The notes under the pieces are model-generated. The model saw nothing but the letters and a program-made list of their open reading frames with translations. It had not been told where the DNA came from and did not search any database. Positions 22,768 to 34,772 of a DNA stretch of 64,000 nt are shown here, one piece after another (the stretch's first letter is position 1; every line of letters begins with the position of its first letter). Source of the DNA: Plotosus lineatus. Taxonomy: Eukaryota > Chordata > Actinopteri > Siluriformes > Plotosidae. The stretch spans positions 64,677,501 through 64,741,500 of the forward strand of contig CM045733.1 in the NCBI GenBank assembly GCA_024760905.1, given 5' to 3'. A program made the position numbers and the translations under genes.

Positions 22768-23120
22768 AGTAGTGGTCTAGTGGTATAGGGCGCTAGATCA
22801 CTGATTCTAAGGTTGGGGGTTCAAGTCCCACTCTCCACAAGGTTGTCACTGTCCCACCCAGTGCAGCAAACTGGGTTATCAAAGGCGGGCCATGTCTCTC
22901 ACTGTCTATGCTGAGAGGTTCATGTAAAAGAACCATTGCTGACTTTCGTAAAGAGTAGCTGCAAAGCCGTCAGCGTGTTTCTGTCCCTTGCTAAAGGGTT
23001 GTGTCAGGAAGAGCATCCGACGTCAAAACCTATGCCAAATCAAACATGCGAATCAGATGATTGTCAGGGCAACCCCTGAAAAATGGAAAAAGCCGAAAGG
23101 AAAAGAAGAAGAAGAAGAAG
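22768..23120 (+). repeat. SINE-A, RTE-type 3' end
   Basis: The copy is full length. The head includes TGGTCTAGTGG and GGGTTCAAGTCCC. The body switches at GTTTCTGTCCCTTGC to AAAGGGTTGTGTCAGGAAGA, CATCCGACGT and CAAATCAAACATGCGAATCA. The last bases, GCCGAAAGGAAAAGAAGAAG, match the 3' end of the local RTE LINE. Confidence 0.9.
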
Positions 23121-23153
23121 TGCAGAAATAAGTGTAACTAAATATTTATAGCA

Positions 23154-23345
23154 CAGGTGTCAAACTCAAGGCCTGCGAGCTAAATATGGACTGCCAATTG
23201 TTTTTGTGTAGCCCGCTGGAGGTTTCAAAAAATACGATTATCGTAAATTCTTTGCATCATTCATCATCCAACCACTAGGTGGCAACCACCTATTTCAGGT
23301 GAACAACTAGTCAGCACATAGATGCTGAAAAAAATGAAAATGTAA
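23154..23345 (+). mobile_element. hAT-type terminal fragment
   Basis: CAGGTGTCAAACTCAAGGCC resembles the widespread hAT (Charlie/ZBED5-type) terminus. A CTCF-like CCACTAGGTGGCAA lies at 23272-23285. The other terminus was not found, so the right boundary is approximate. Confidence 0.55.
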
Positions 23346-24225
23346 TACCCACACACACTGGAAACTCTATGAAATGAAAAGTATAGACTGTTGGAAATAA
23401 ATTAATACAATTTAATGGAACAAGTACCAGAATTTAAACTGTAAATGTAGGTCAATGCTTCAGATAGTGTTTAGGTCAAGCACAGAAGGCTTCACTGGGC
23501 CTGAAGGCCCAACACTGGTGTTATGGACCGGATTATCAACATGACACGTGCAAGTGTATAACAGCAGAAGTTGTTGCTATATGGAAGAGTTTGTCCAGTT
23601 TAATGGCCACAGGTAGGAATAATTTCCTTTGTCGTTCAGTATAGCACTTAGGTGCTATCAGTCTCTCACTGAATGTGCTCCTGTGAGTGATCATCAGGTT
23701 TTTATTTTATTGATGCTACTACTGACATTTAATGTTTCAAATCTAAGATTTATTTCAGCATTTGCCTTCTTCTCATTTGTATATTGTCATATTATTCTAA
23801 GTTGTTATTTTTTATTATCTTATGGTTTAATGTGACATTGTAATGTGATTGACAGCCTAGAGGGAAAAATAGAATATGCTTTGTTAGTTCTAAAGGAAAT
23901 CACTTGTCTTTAATAGCGGCAGTCTAGACACATCTGAAAAAAAAAATCCCAAATTGTTCTACACAAGAAACATAAGACAGTCTCATAGGTACAGGAACAG
24001 CCTGCAGGTGTTTCTACCACCTAAAGGACTGGCTGGAAATTCAAGTGAATTATTTGCATGTGCATGGGAAATAGACTGTCAATCAAAAATCTTTGAGATT
24101 TTAGTTCTTATTTATTTATTTATTTATTCATACATTTGTTATTTTAACAGCCGTACATTATTAATGATATAAAGGTGTCTTTTTTTATGATGTCGGAAGA
24201 CCAGCTTTTTTCGTTTTCATTACCT
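23346..24225. other. Intergenic DNA, nothing recognised
   Basis: There is no supported gene; it may include decayed hAT interior sequence. Confidence 0.45.
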
Positions 24226-24329
24226 GTACATATTCTTTGGGGACTCAGCAGCACCTTCCGTTCCTTCACATAAATGGCTGAAGTGCCCTTGAGCAAGGGA
24301 CCGAACTAACAAGTGCTCTTCGGGTGCCC

Positions 24330-24365
<36 letters not shown>

Positions 24366-24430
24366 CACTTTGGATGAATTAAATGCAGGGGAAATAATTT
24401 CCCCTATGGGATTAATACAGTATATCAACA
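24226..24430 (+). repeat. SINE-D 3' part with (GT)n
   Basis: The blocks GTGCCCTTGAGCAAGGGACC and AAATGCAGGGGAAATAATTT with GGGATTAATA are familiar from a common fish SINE. A (GT)n tract lies at 24334-24363. A second copy in reverse is at 37311-37576. Confidence 0.6.
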
Positions 24431-24439
24431 TATAAACAG

Positions 24440-24447
24440 TATATATT

Positions 24448-24518
<71 letters not shown>

Positions 24519-24572
24519 TTATATATATAGTATATATATTATATTTATTTATTTATATATATATATATATTA

Positions 24573-24614
<42 letters not shown>

Positions 24615-24630
24615 GTATATATATATATAT
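24440..24630. repeat. (TA)n/(TTTA)n tract
   Basis: About 190 bases of TA runs are broken by TTTA and GTAT words. Confidence 0.9.
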
Positions 24631-24959
24631 AAACAGTGTATATTTCCTTTAGCTTCTGGCTGTCATGTGGTGGAAATCCCTTGAGTGTCCTCAACTTGTC
24701 TTTACCTTCTCTTTTCTAATCTTATTTTCTCAAAATTGGATAGCACTGAATGCTTAAATCAGACACACTACCCTAGATCTTTATAAAGTTTATTTTATTA
24801 AACTTTATTTATGTTATTGGCAAGATAACAGGAACTGTTTGCATCCTGAATTTATAATAGAAAATATCGATATTATTATTTATTTATTTTTCACTACCTC
24901 CCTACATTAATATTAAACACACTGTGTCTCTTAATGGTAAAATTTCATAGCATTATTGT

Positions 24960-25230
24960 CCATGGGTAACACGATGGTGTGGGGGATGTGTGCACGTCTG
25001 CCTCATAGCAAGAAGGTTCAGGTTTTGAGTCTTGGGCTTGATAAGGGCGTGTCTTTACGGAGTTTGCATGTTCTGCATGAGCTTGTGTGGGTTTGTTTTG
25101 GCTTCCTTTTATAGTCCAAAGTCGTGCACATTAGGCTAACAGGTTGCGGCCTAGTTGTGAAAGTGTACTTGGCTCCAGCCTCCTCGCAAGCATAGTAGAA
25201 TAAAGTGGTTCAAGAAACGAATGAATGATT
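24960..25230 (+). repeat. V-SINE with internal deletion
   Basis: The head reads GTCTGCCTCATAGCAAGAAG; the core GGAGTTTGCATGTTCTGCAT and CATTAGGCTAACAGG are clear. Most of the GATGGCCTGG block is deleted before the tail. Confidence 0.8.
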
Positions 25231-25929
25231 ATTATTCATGTTAAAATAAAACAATTTTGACTTGTGCAAATCATTATGCAGTAACAAGTAAAATATTCAC
25301 AGAAAAAAATAATGTAATTCTTGTGAAGATATTTCCCAGGAAGATATGCGTATCTCATTTAAGCTAATACGGCTAATAACCGAGACCAATTGCATAATGC
25401 TAATTCCACGTCAATACCTTTCATAAAATAGACAATGTCTGTTCAATGCCCCTTTAAATTTTGAAGACCAGTAGTCTGTTGTCTTGGCAGTCTGGAAATA
25501 ATACAACAAACAGCATGTCTAAATTGCTTGTACCTTATTCATGCAAATGCTTCAGTGTCTCACACTCTTTCCCTGAAGATAATTTCAGAAAAATTTATAG
25601 GAGACTGAGTCTATAATGAGCTTCCTCCAACTCCTTTATCCTTAGTGAAGAGCAAATAAACAGTGCATTTATCAGAGCATGTTTACGTGTCTATGGAAAG
25701 GAAGCTGCGAAACCGTCTGATTTAAACCCAGGTTTATTGTGTCATAGTGGACAGAGTGATTTTTCACTGAGTCAGTCCTTTACCTCGGATCAAAGGAGAA
25801 GTCAGGGAGGTGACTATAAAAAGTACGGCGGAAAGCAGTACAAATTGTCTTTATCCACTTTGGTAGTATTCTGTAACCAATCAGTGTTGTGCATTTTGAA
25901 TTAGAAATAAACAAATCACTTGAAAGGGT
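25231..25929. other. Intergenic DNA, nothing recognised
   Basis: No gene or nameable repeat was seen. Confidence 0.5.
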
Positions 25930-26222
25930 AAATGGTGGCCTGGTGGTAGGGTACCGGATTATTAATCCAAAGGTTGGGGGGAGGGGAGGGGGGGTTCAAG
26001 CCCCTCTCTCAATGGGTTGTCACCACTGTCCCCCAACAGTACAGCAAAAGGCTGGCCATGTTTGTCACTGTCTATGGTGAAAGAACTATGTAAAAGAACT
26101 ATGGCTAAGTCTTGTCAAGAGAAGGCGGCATATCCGTCAGCATGTTTCTGTCCCACGATGGTCTGGCACCAGCTTGCTTCCCCATGACCTTAATTAGGAT
26201 TGCGTGGTTCAGAAAACAAATA
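25930..26222 (+). repeat. SINE-A, L2-type end, deleted body
   Basis: The head has a G-rich expansion before GGTTCAAGCCCC. Both the body and the 3' part are shortened. The end reads GGTTCAGAAAACAAATAA. Confidence 0.75.
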
Positions 26223-26274
26223 ACATCGATTGCTATTGCAAACAGGAATGATTAGTAAAGTTTTGTGCAAAACA

Positions 26275-26525
26275 TTCATTCATTCATTTTCTGAGCCGCT
26301 TAATCCTAATTTGGGTCGCGGGGAGGCTAGTGCCCATTTCAGCCGACTCTGAACGAAGGCTGAGTACACCCTGGACAGCTCGCTAGGCCATCACAGGGCA
26401 GAAACACGCTGGCAACAATGCAGCCAACTCTTATCGAAAGTCAGCAATGGTCCTTTTTACATGAACGTCTCACCACAGACAGTGAGAGACATGGCCAGCC
26501 TTTGATAACCCAGTTTGCTGCAGTA
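26275..26525 (-). repeat. SINE-A, L2-type end, head missing
   Basis: The minus-strand tail (CATTCATTCATTTTCTGAGC reversed) and body are well kept. The match stops at the CAGCAAACTGGG block, so the promoter head is lost. Confidence 0.8.
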
Positions 26526-27689
26526 CAGATTGCGAAAAATGATATAAATGTTAAACATTCTGTTCTACAACATTTTAGTCTTTCACTGAAGAGATGCACA
26601 ATTTGCCCATTAATTAAAATTTCCAGTAATCCAAAAAAAAAAACCAAAAATAAATAAATAAAAAATTCTCCCAGAAACCCATTATTCAGAAAGTTTCAAT
26701 CATTTCAAGGCATTTTCTTTTCTCGCAGAGCTCAACTTCCACTGGATATGCTTTTATCTGTCAGACATAATTGGCAGAAAATTGTGTACGCTATTTTTTT
26801 TTTTTCTTCAAAGAGAAAAAGGGCCGGCAATTACAATTCCCCTTATCTTACTCCTCCCCGATATAAGACGTGTGTGTTGGATGGCAACAGAAGGAGTTAA
26901 AGAACATCTTTCTTCATTCTGTGAAATCTGCTATATACTGCAGCAAATTGTTTCAGTCAGTACGCCATGCACGGAGCTTGCTTCACCTTCAGCTTCAGGC
27001 GCTTTTACAGTTATGCTGGTTTACAGATGTCGTTCCAAAAAAAAAACCTGGTGCATCGTCTTTTTAAATTTAAATTTTCTCATGGAATACTGACTCAGTG
27101 CACCGACAAACCAGTATCCAAACCAAACCAGCTGTTTTTTTTTTTTTATTCAAAAACCTAAAACCACACACAGATGTACTACTATAAATGTAAACACATA
27201 ATGTATGTGCAGACATGTATATAACATTATTTTAAGCAAACCTGTGAAATTATAAATGAAAAATAAATTTAAATTCTTCCAATACAACCAGTCTGTTTGA
27301 AATGTAATAAGACGAAATGGATTTTAATTTCCTTATCCTGTTGGTCTACAAATTCTCTGAATGTAAGAGTTTCCTGCAGATGCTGTGAATAAACATAGGC
27401 ATGCTCTGTGTAGCGTACAGGATTAAAGAAAAGTAGGATTAGCAGCTGTTTCACAGCTACAGGGAGATGGCTAATCTCCTGTCAACAGATTGACAGAAAA
27501 ACTGCTCCGGCCCGAGAAGCAAATCTGTTTTTGTCTTTCCGGCAAATACCCATTCTGCCTACTTCCATCTTACCTGCCTACAGAATGAAAAACTAGAGAT
27601 ATAAGTGCTTCAGATTGATAAGCAAATAAATATGTACCTCTACCAATTTTTTTTTTTCTCCATCATTCTGGGTAAACTCTTGAGAATGT
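26526..27689. other. Intergenic DNA, nothing recognised
   Basis: No gene or nameable repeat was seen; short T and A runs occur at about 26792-26804 and 27135-27147. Confidence 0.5.
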
Positions 27690-27960
27690 TGCGCATGAAA
27701 ATTCCAGGAGATCAGCAGTTTCTGAAATATTCAAACCTGCCCATCTGGTGCCATTATCATTTTACCAAGGTCAAAGTCACCAAAATCACTTTTTCCCCCC
27801 CTTGTCTGATGTTGATGTGCTGCTCGTGATCTGTATCTGCATGACTCCATGAATTGTGCTCCGTCCACATGATTGCCTGATTAGATAACTGCATGAGTGA
27901 GCAGGTCCTACATGCACGTTTGGGGATATATATGTTCTGTACAGCGCTGAGATAATTTTT
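27690..27960 (-). mobile_element. DNA-transposon remnant (Tc1-like, uncertain)
   Basis: The run from GGAGATCAGCAGTTTCTGAA through CCCATCTGGTGCCATTATCA to ACATGATTGCCTGATTAGAT resembles a very common fish transposon end. The assignment is from memory only; no terminus pair or protein is visible. Confidence 0.45.
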
Positions 27961-28227
27961 ATTCCTTGATACATAGAGCGATTACATTATCTCGGGACTA
28001 AAGAACCTTTCTTATTAAAGAATACAGAATGTTTGCAAAACTAATACGTGCTTTTTAAGCAGAGCACCACACTTCAAAAAACATCTAATTGATTTTTCAT
28101 GGCTGTTTGACCCTCCAGCTGTCTGGGATCATTGTGCATCATGACGCTGATTGAGAGTTATGCATCGCTGAGCTGCCATCCTCAAACTACTCCATTGGCT
28201 CACATGTAGAGCTCACCTGACTTGTCT

Positions 28228-28573
28228 CATTTATTCGTTCATATTCTGAACCACTTAATCCTAATTAGGATGGTGGGAAGGCTGGCAACCATCTCAGCCG
28301 ACTCTGGGTGAGGGTGTGGTACACCCTGGACAGCTTGCCAGGACATTGCAGGGCAGAAATACACTGATGGCAACCCATTGGCCTACTTTTTACGAATAGC
28401 AGCAATGACTCTTTTATATGCCTCTCACTAAAGACAATGAGAGACATGGCTGGACTTTGATTGCCTGTTCATTGTACTTGGGCAACAGCAGTGACAACTC
28501 GGTTATAATGGGGCATGAACCCCCGACCTTTGGGTCAGTAAGCCAGCACCCTACCACCAGGCAACCATTGCAC
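28228..28573 (-). repeat. SINE-A, L2-type end
   Basis: A full-length but diverged minus-strand copy; the tail starts at about 28228 and the head ends near 28573. Confidence 0.8.
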
Positions 28574-28741
28574 ATTTAAAAATTTAGGGGATTGTTAGCG
28601 GGGAAAAAATGTAAAGGAAAACCCAGGATTTGTGGGTGGGACCCCTGAAAGGAGAGAAGACATAAATCAGGAGCTCTGCATTGAGCCAGTGCCTAAATAA
28701 TGAATGCGCACATGGGTTGGTTTATTCAGGGCTATTTTCCG

Positions 28742-29054
28742 GAATGAGTAAATCAGAGGGACAGCACATGTAAGATGTTTTGGAGACAAAGTCAGAAAGG
28801 CTAGATTGAGATGGTTTGGACATGTACAGAGGAGGGAAAGTGAGTATATTGGTAGTAGGATGCTGCGGTTGGAACTACCAGGCCAAAGGCCTAAAGGAAG
28901 ACCAAAGAGAAGATTTATGGATGTGGTGAAGGAGGACATGAAGGTAGTTGGTGTCAGAGTAGAAGATGCAGAGGAAAGGGTGAGATGGAGGAAGATGATT
29001 CGCTGTGGTGACCCCTGAAGGGAACAGCTAAAAGGAAAAGAAGTAAAAGAAGAC
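28742..29054 (+). mobile_element. RTE-type LINE 3' fragment
   Basis: The plus strand encodes RWFGHVQRRESEYIGSRMLR, PGQRPKGRPKRRFMDVVKED and VRWRKMIRCGDP, then a stop. The 3' end is GATTCGCTGTGGTGACCCCT and AAAAGGAAAAGAAGTAAAAG. No clear target duplication was found. Confidence 0.8.
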
Positions 29055-29124
29055 CACCTTTGGTTTGTCACTGTTAATGGTCCAATAATACCGTGTACAT
29101 ACGTTAATGTAAACAGGAACTGGT

Positions 29125-29423
29125 TTGGGGTTCAAGCCCAACAATCAGCAGGTTGCCGTTGCTGTCCCTCCAGTGCAGTTAACTGGTTTGTCAACAGCCA
29201 GCCATGTCTCTCACCGTATGTGATGAGAGGCATGTAGAAGAACCATTGCTGACGTTCCTCAAGAGTAGGCCATTGGGTTGCTGTCAGTGTGCTTGTGCCT
29301 TGCAATGGCCTGTTATGCTGTCCAGTGTGTACTCGACCCTCGCCCAGAGTTGGCTGGGATGTGCACCAGCCTCTCGACAGCCCTAATTAGGATTAAGCGG
29401 TTCAGAAAACGAATGAATGGATA
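29125..29423 (+). repeat. SINE-A, L2-type end, 5' truncated
   Basis: The copy starts just before the B-box (GGTTCAAGCCC). Body and tail are complete and end in CAGAAAACGAATGAATGG. Confidence 0.8.
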
Positions 29424-29437
29424 ACAGGAACTCTTTC

Positions 29438-29720
29438 ATTCATTCATTTTCTAAGTCACTTGATCTTAATTAGGGGTGAATCAGGAAGGCTGGCGCCCAT
29501 CTGAGCCAGCTCTGGGAGAAGGTAGGGTACACCCTGAACATCTCACCAAGCCATTGCAGGGCTAGCACACGTAGAACCATTCACACTCACATCAAAGGGT
29601 GATTTACAAGCAGCAATTTGCCTACTGTGCATGATTTTTGACTGTGGGAGGAGACCTACACAAGCATGGGGAGAACATACAAACTCAAGACTTTCTTTGC
29701 TCCATGGCAGCCATACTCGT
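29438..29720 (-). repeat. V-SINE, head missing
   Basis: The minus-strand tail and the AAATTGC/TGTGCAT part of the core are present. The head is truncated near 29720. Confidence 0.75.
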
Positions 29721-30675
29721 GAACACTGATAAAGATTTGGTAAATGTAAAATTCTGTTTTACGAGTGATTTGTTCCTGCTAATTAATGATGTATTACTGA
29801 AAGTGCTGCCTCAATTTATTACCCAGTGTAGCTTCCCTCCATATAAAATCGATGTACTGATTAATGGCTACCAAACACAAAAGTCATTTGTATAGCATCA
29901 ATCATTTGTATAGTGTGCTCGTTTTCTTTCGTAACCTTTACCATGGATCAACTTGTAAAAGTGAGCTGAATAATATCTGAATAATAGTTTTTAGCATTCT
30001 GTACAGCGTACATGTAACATTGGGTTTATTCTTTGATTAGACGCTTTAATCCAAAATCATCTGCCAGATTAGGACAGGATTCATACACAATCCAAGCACA
30101 CAGGATTATGAGGATTAGGATTAAGGACTCACGTACCCAACAAGGGTTGCACGGTAGTAAACGGATTTCTCCTCACAATTGTACTTATTAGTCCGAGCCG
30201 CAATCCAGCATTCCGCTTATTTTTGCCATGCTAGCATGCAAGTAGTATTGAGAGAAAGTGCCAACAACATAGTGAAGAAAGCAGGCGGATTTTACTCTCG
30301 TACTCCTGGGAGCAGGCAGTCAGATATTAAACTCACAGGGCATCGGAAGGCCATGGTCATTAGCATAAGAACATACTAGGTGCTTGTGGATTGCTGTGCA
30401 GATCATTTATAACGGTTATTCATTCATTTTTAGTTCCTGTTTTATCTTGGTGAGGACCAGGGTCGTGGTGGTTGTAATTATTTCTCTGGGGTGTTTTTTG
30501 TTTGTTGTCTGTTTTTTTTTTTTTTTTTTTTTTTTTTTTAGGAAACAGAACCAACTGAGTTTCTTTGTTAGAGGAAATAATTATAATAATAATTAATTAA
30601 TTCAGTTATTCTTAACCGCTTAATCCTATTTAGGGACGCGTGATCCAACACTACCACCGGGCTACCACTGTCCAA
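29721..30675. other. Intergenic DNA with poly(T)
   Basis: Nothing gene-like is visible. A T run of about 28 lies at 30512-30539. Short SINE-like words occur just before 30675. Confidence 0.5.
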
Positions 30676-30684
30676 TGGTGATGG

Positions 30685-30725
<41 letters not shown>
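30676..30725. repeat. (ATG)n microsatellite
   Basis: About 16 GAT/ATG units lie directly upstream of a SINE-A copy. Confidence 0.95.
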
Positions 30726-31066
30726 GCAGCGGTGGCCTGGTGGTAAGGTGCTGGATCACCTTAGGTTTACCTTAACTGATCCTAAGGTTGGGGGTTCAAG
30801 CCCCACTCTCTACAGGTTTGCACTGGGGGGAATAACCCAGTTATCAAAGGCCGGCCATGTCTCTCACTGTCAATGGTGTAAGGTTCATGTAAAAGAACCA
30901 TTACTGACTTTCAACAAGAGTAACTGCATAGCCATCAGCGTGTTTCTGCCCTGCGATGGCCTGGCGAGCTGTCCAGGGTGTATTCTGCCCTTGCCCGCAG
31001 TTGGCTGGGATGGGCGCCAGCCTCCCCGTGACCCTGATTAGGATTAAGCAGTTACAGAAAATCAAT
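30726..31066 (+). repeat. SINE-A, L2-type end
   Basis: The copy is full length, with a 20-base insertion in the head that duplicates CACCTTAGG-like sequence. The end is CAGAAAATCAATGAATGG followed by (AAT)n. Confidence 0.85.
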
Positions 31067-31072
31067 GAATGG

Positions 31073-31104
<32 letters not shown>

Positions 31105-31108
31105 CGAT

Positions 31109-31404
31109 GGCACAGTGGCATAGTGGTTAGCATGTCCGCCTCACAGCAAGAAGGTCCTGGGTTTGATTCGCAGCCTGGGCGTTTCTGTGTGGAGTTTATA
31201 TGTTCTCCAGGTACTTCGGTTTCCTCCCAGGTTCTTTGGCTGTTCCAAATCTCCCCTCGGTGTGAATGGTTGTGTGAGTGTTGGCCTTGCAATGGCCGAG
31301 TGAGCTGTCCAGGATGTACCCTGCCCTTGCCCGGAGTTGTCTGAGATGGGTGCCAGCCTCCCCATGACTCTACTTAGGACAAAGCAGTTCAAAAAACAAA
31401 TGAA
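31109..31404 (+). repeat. V-SINE flanked by (AAT)n
   Basis: The head GGCACAGTGGCATAGTGG carries a perfect A-box (31116-31126) and a B-box-like GGGTTTGATTCGC. The V core is shortened. (AAT)n tracts at 31073-31104 and 31405-31440 flank the copy, consistent with insertion into a repeat or tail expansion. Confidence 0.85.
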
Positions 31405-31434
31405 TTAATAATAATAATTATTATTATTATTATT

Positions 31435-31965
31435 ATTATCATCATCTTCATCTTCATCTTCTTACGCCTAATCCGGGGTCGGGTCGTGAGGGAGGCAGCC
31501 TACGCAATGAGGTCCAGACGTCCCTCACCCCAGCCACTTCCTCCAGCTCTTCCGAGGGGACACTGAGGCGTTCCCAGACAAGCCGAGAGACATAGTCCTT
31601 CCAGCGTGAAGTAGGTCAACCCCAGGGTCTCTTCCCGGTTGGACATGCCTGAAACACCACAGCAGGGTGGCGTTCTGGAGGCCTTCTAACCAGATGCCCA
31701 AGCCACCTCAACTGGCTCCTCTTAATGCGGAGGAACAGTGGTTATACTCTGAGCTCCTCCTAGATGGCTGAGCTTCTCACCTTATCTCTACGGAAGAGCC
31801 CGCCATCTGGTGAAGGAAGCCCATTTCAGCTGCTTTCTTCATCACGACGGACCAGTACAGCAGAGGCTGCAGTGATCTGCTTGTCGATCTCCTGCTCCAT
31901 CCTTCCCTCACTCGTGAATAAGACCCCGAGATACTTGAGCTTCTCTACTTGGGGCAATAATTAAT
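31435..31965 (-). mobile_element. Rex3-like LINE 3' fragment
   Basis: On the minus strand the sequence ends in GATGAAGATGAAGATGATGA, the Rex3-type tail. Upstream it matches the same ORF end as 17025-17519 and 58200-60050, for example the block reversed as GAGGAACAGTGGTTATACTC. Frameshifts break the frame. Confidence 0.8.
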
Positions 31966-31974
31966 TCCCTATTA

Positions 31975-32480
31975 TTATTATTCGTTCATTTTCTGTAACC
32001 GCTTAATCCTAATTAGGGTCATGGGGAGGTTGGCGCCCATTCCAGCCAACTCCAAGTGAGGGCAGAGTACACCTGGACAGCTCGCCATGCCATCACAGAG
32101 CGGAACCATGCATTTTTTTTTTATTATTAATTAATTAATTCTTTTAAGTAAAAGGCAGTGGTGGCCCAGTTGAAAAGTGCTGGATTACTGATCCCATGGT
32201 TGAGGGATCAAGCCCCACTGTCATCGGTTGTCACTGCTGTCCCCCTAGTGCAGCTAACTGGAACTCTCAACCATTTACATATACTAATATTAGAAACAAT
32301 CGTTTTCTTTTTCATTTATTCATTCATTTGGTGAACCACTTAATCCTAATTACTGTCACGGGGAGGCTGGTGCCCTTCTCAGTAGACTCCTGGCGAGTGT
32401 AGAGTACACCCTGGACAGCTCACGAGGTCATCGCAGAGCAGAAACACGCTGAAGGCTATACAGCTCCTCTTGACTACTGC
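31975..32480. repeat. Three SINE-A fragments in a row
   Basis: A minus-strand L2-type tail (about 31980-32105), a plus-strand head (about 32155-32262) and another minus-strand tail and body piece (about 32310-32480) follow each other. None is complete. Confidence 0.7.
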
Positions 32481-32604
32481 AAAAGCAAGCAGGATCAGTC
32501 AACAGCATCTACAGGAGCAAGTGGGAGTGGAATTAAGAAATAGTTAAATAGACACCATTCTAGGTAAGATGAGAACAAGTACTGTATTCTGAAAAAAAGT
32601 CAAT

Positions 32605-32865
32605 ATATGGATAAAATAATATGGTTTGGACATGTGCAGAGGAGGGAGAGTGAGTACATTGATAGTTGGATGCCGAGATTGGAGCTCCCAGGCAGAAGGC
32701 CTAGAGGAAAACCAAAGAGGAGATTTATGGATGTGGTGAAGGAGAACATGAAGGTCGTTGGTGTTAGAGAAGAAGATGCAGAGGAAAGGGTGAGATGGAG
32801 GCAGATGATTCGCTGTGGCGACCACTGAAGGGAGCAGCCGAAAGGAAAAGAAGAAGAAAGAAGAC
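32605..32865 (+). mobile_element. RTE-type LINE 3' fragment
   Basis: The plus strand encodes IIWFGHVQRRESEYIDSWMP through VRWRQMIRCGDH. The 3' end is GATTCGCTGTGGCGACCACT, then GCCGAAAGGAAAAGAAGAAA. It is a short, 5'-truncated copy. Confidence 0.8.
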
Positions 32866-33179
32866 GGTTAAACTAATGACATGGACTATTGCCATGACCT
32901 TAAATATCATAAAAAGGGGCGGGGCAAAAGCAGTTTACTCATGAGTCAAACTAAAGTAAACAACAATAACACTTATGACTCTCAAAAATCATGTACCTCA
33001 TAATCGTCCACGGTTACCATTTCATTTCCACCACACATCTCTACGGAACGGCTGCAGTGAACTCAGTTCAATCTGCCCGAAAATTACAACACTTCAGCCT
33101 TGAAGGGACCTCAGAGCGGACCTTAAACCTGAGGATGTTTTTACCAGGACTGAAATTTGCGGTCTGTAAATTATTGGAA

Positions 33180-33211
<32 letters not shown>

Positions 33212-33574
33212 TTGGTCCACAGCACACTCAGCATTGCTGTAATTTGTAAATAAATTCACCCGACTCTAACTTCAACTGTCAATCCGTACAACTAATGAAA
33301 TTTTCAATGCTTCGCAGTTTACTGGCTGAAAATTAGTCAACTCGGCATCCATTTTACAACCCGTCTCAGCTCTTACACGTCTTCATCTGTCAATATTGAC
33401 CTGCATCTTAATGTATTTTTACTTGAGGAGCTTTTAAGTAGGTTGCCGAGGTTTTTCGGTAAGGTACTGTCTATATCTGTCTGGCTAAAGTGCAGTTGGG
33501 CGAGATGTCACTAATCGAAAGAAATTTTAAAGAAGCGTAGACTGTCTCTAGCACTGTTGTAGTAGAAGTCAGTA
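32866..33574. other. Intergenic DNA with (AAT)n
   Basis: There is an (AAT)n tract at 33183-33210. No gene is supported. Confidence 0.5.
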
Positions 33575-34643
33575 CAGTGGGACCTTGACCTACGTAATGT
33601 CTTTTATAACGAATTTTCCATGATATGAGCTTCGATCCCACCAAAAATCTACCCCGTCTTCTTCTTCTTCTTTTCCTTTCGGCTTTTCCCTTCAGGGGTC
33701 GCCACAGCGAATCATCTGCCTCCATCTCACCCTTATCCTTTGCATCTTCTTCTCTTACACCAACGACCTTCATGTCCTCCTTCACCACATCCATGAATCG
33801 TCTCTTTGGTCTTCCTCTAGGCCTTTTGCCTGGTAGTTCCAGCCTCAGCATCCTATTACCAATATATTCACTATCCCTCCTCTGTACATGTCCAAACCAT
33901 CTCAATCTAGCCTCTCTGACTTTGTCTCCAAAACGTCTTACATGTGCTGTCCTGTCCCTCTGATGTACTCATTCCTAATCCTATCCATCCTCGTTACTCC
34001 CAAAGAGAACCTCAACATTTTCATCTCTGCTACCTCCAACTCTGCCTCCTGTCTTTTCCTCAGCGCCACTGTTTCTAAACCATACAACATCGCTGGCCTC
34101 AACACCGTCTTGTACACTTTTCCTTTCATTCTTGCCGATACCTTCCTATCACACATCACACCGGACACTTTTCTCCAACCATTCCAACCAGCCTGCACAC
34201 GCTTCTTCACCTCTTTTCCTCACTCTCCATTGCTCTGGATTGTTGAGCCTAAGTACTTAAAATCCTCCACCTTTCTTATCTCTGCTCCCTGTAATCTCAT
34301 CTCACCGTTCCTCTTGGGTCCTTGTCATTCATGCACATGTATTCTGTCTTACTGAGGCTAATCTTCATACCCCTCCTTTCCAGGGCATACCACCATCTCT
34401 CTAGCAAAATTTTGATTTACGGGCTCTGCTGGGGAAATGGCTTTTCCGGGCTGATTCGCCTTGTATTCTTCCACATGTATTCCTCCACGCCCCGAGAACC
34501 CCCCCCCCCCCCCCCCCCCAACGTACGTGTATAGTACGTGACTATAAATAGTGTTTACTGCACTTCATATCGTTTGCTTGGTGCTTTTCCCCTACACCAT
34601 AGGGAACACCTAGTGTATTTACGCATCCTCCACAGTAGATGGC
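33575..34643. mobile_element. Tigger-like element, second copy, split by an RTE LINE
   Basis: The terminus CAGTGGGACCTTGACCTACG follows TA at 33573-33574. The sequence matches the reverse complement of 13722-14668, for example GAGCTTCGATCCCACCAAAA, then GCTCTGCTGGGGAAATGGCT after the LINE. A C run lies at 34501-34519. The far terminus is replaced by a piece of the 56358 family, so only one end is preserved. Confidence 0.75.
33658..34408 (-). mobile_element. Longest RTE-type LINE fragment, frameshifted
   Basis: The minus strand extends further 5' than the other copies (MKKRVQAGWNGWRKVSGVMC). A 5-base tandem duplication (TGTCCTGTCC near 33949-33958) breaks the frame between IRNEYIRGT and the downstream WFGHVQRR part. 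The 3' end lies at about 33658 in the CTTCTTCTTCTTTTCCTTTC stretch. No clear target duplication could be assigned, because the host sequence is altered at both sides. Confidence 0.8.
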
Positions 34644-34644
34644 A

Positions 34645-34772
34645 GTGGTTTGAATGTTTGAATGGTGTGTTTGGCGCTTTTCGTAAGAATTGTCTCGTAC
34701 ACAGAGGACAAAAATTTAGGAAAATGTTTTTCGTATACTGGATTTTTCGTATTCAGGGTTTTTCGTAACATG
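34645..34772 (-). mobile_element. Fragment of the 56358-type element
   Basis: GTTTGAATGGTGTGTTTGGC, then CGCTTTTCGTAAGAATTGTC and AAATTTAGGAAAATGTTTTT match the reverse complement of the left part of 56358-57486. The terminus itself is missing. Confidence 0.7.
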
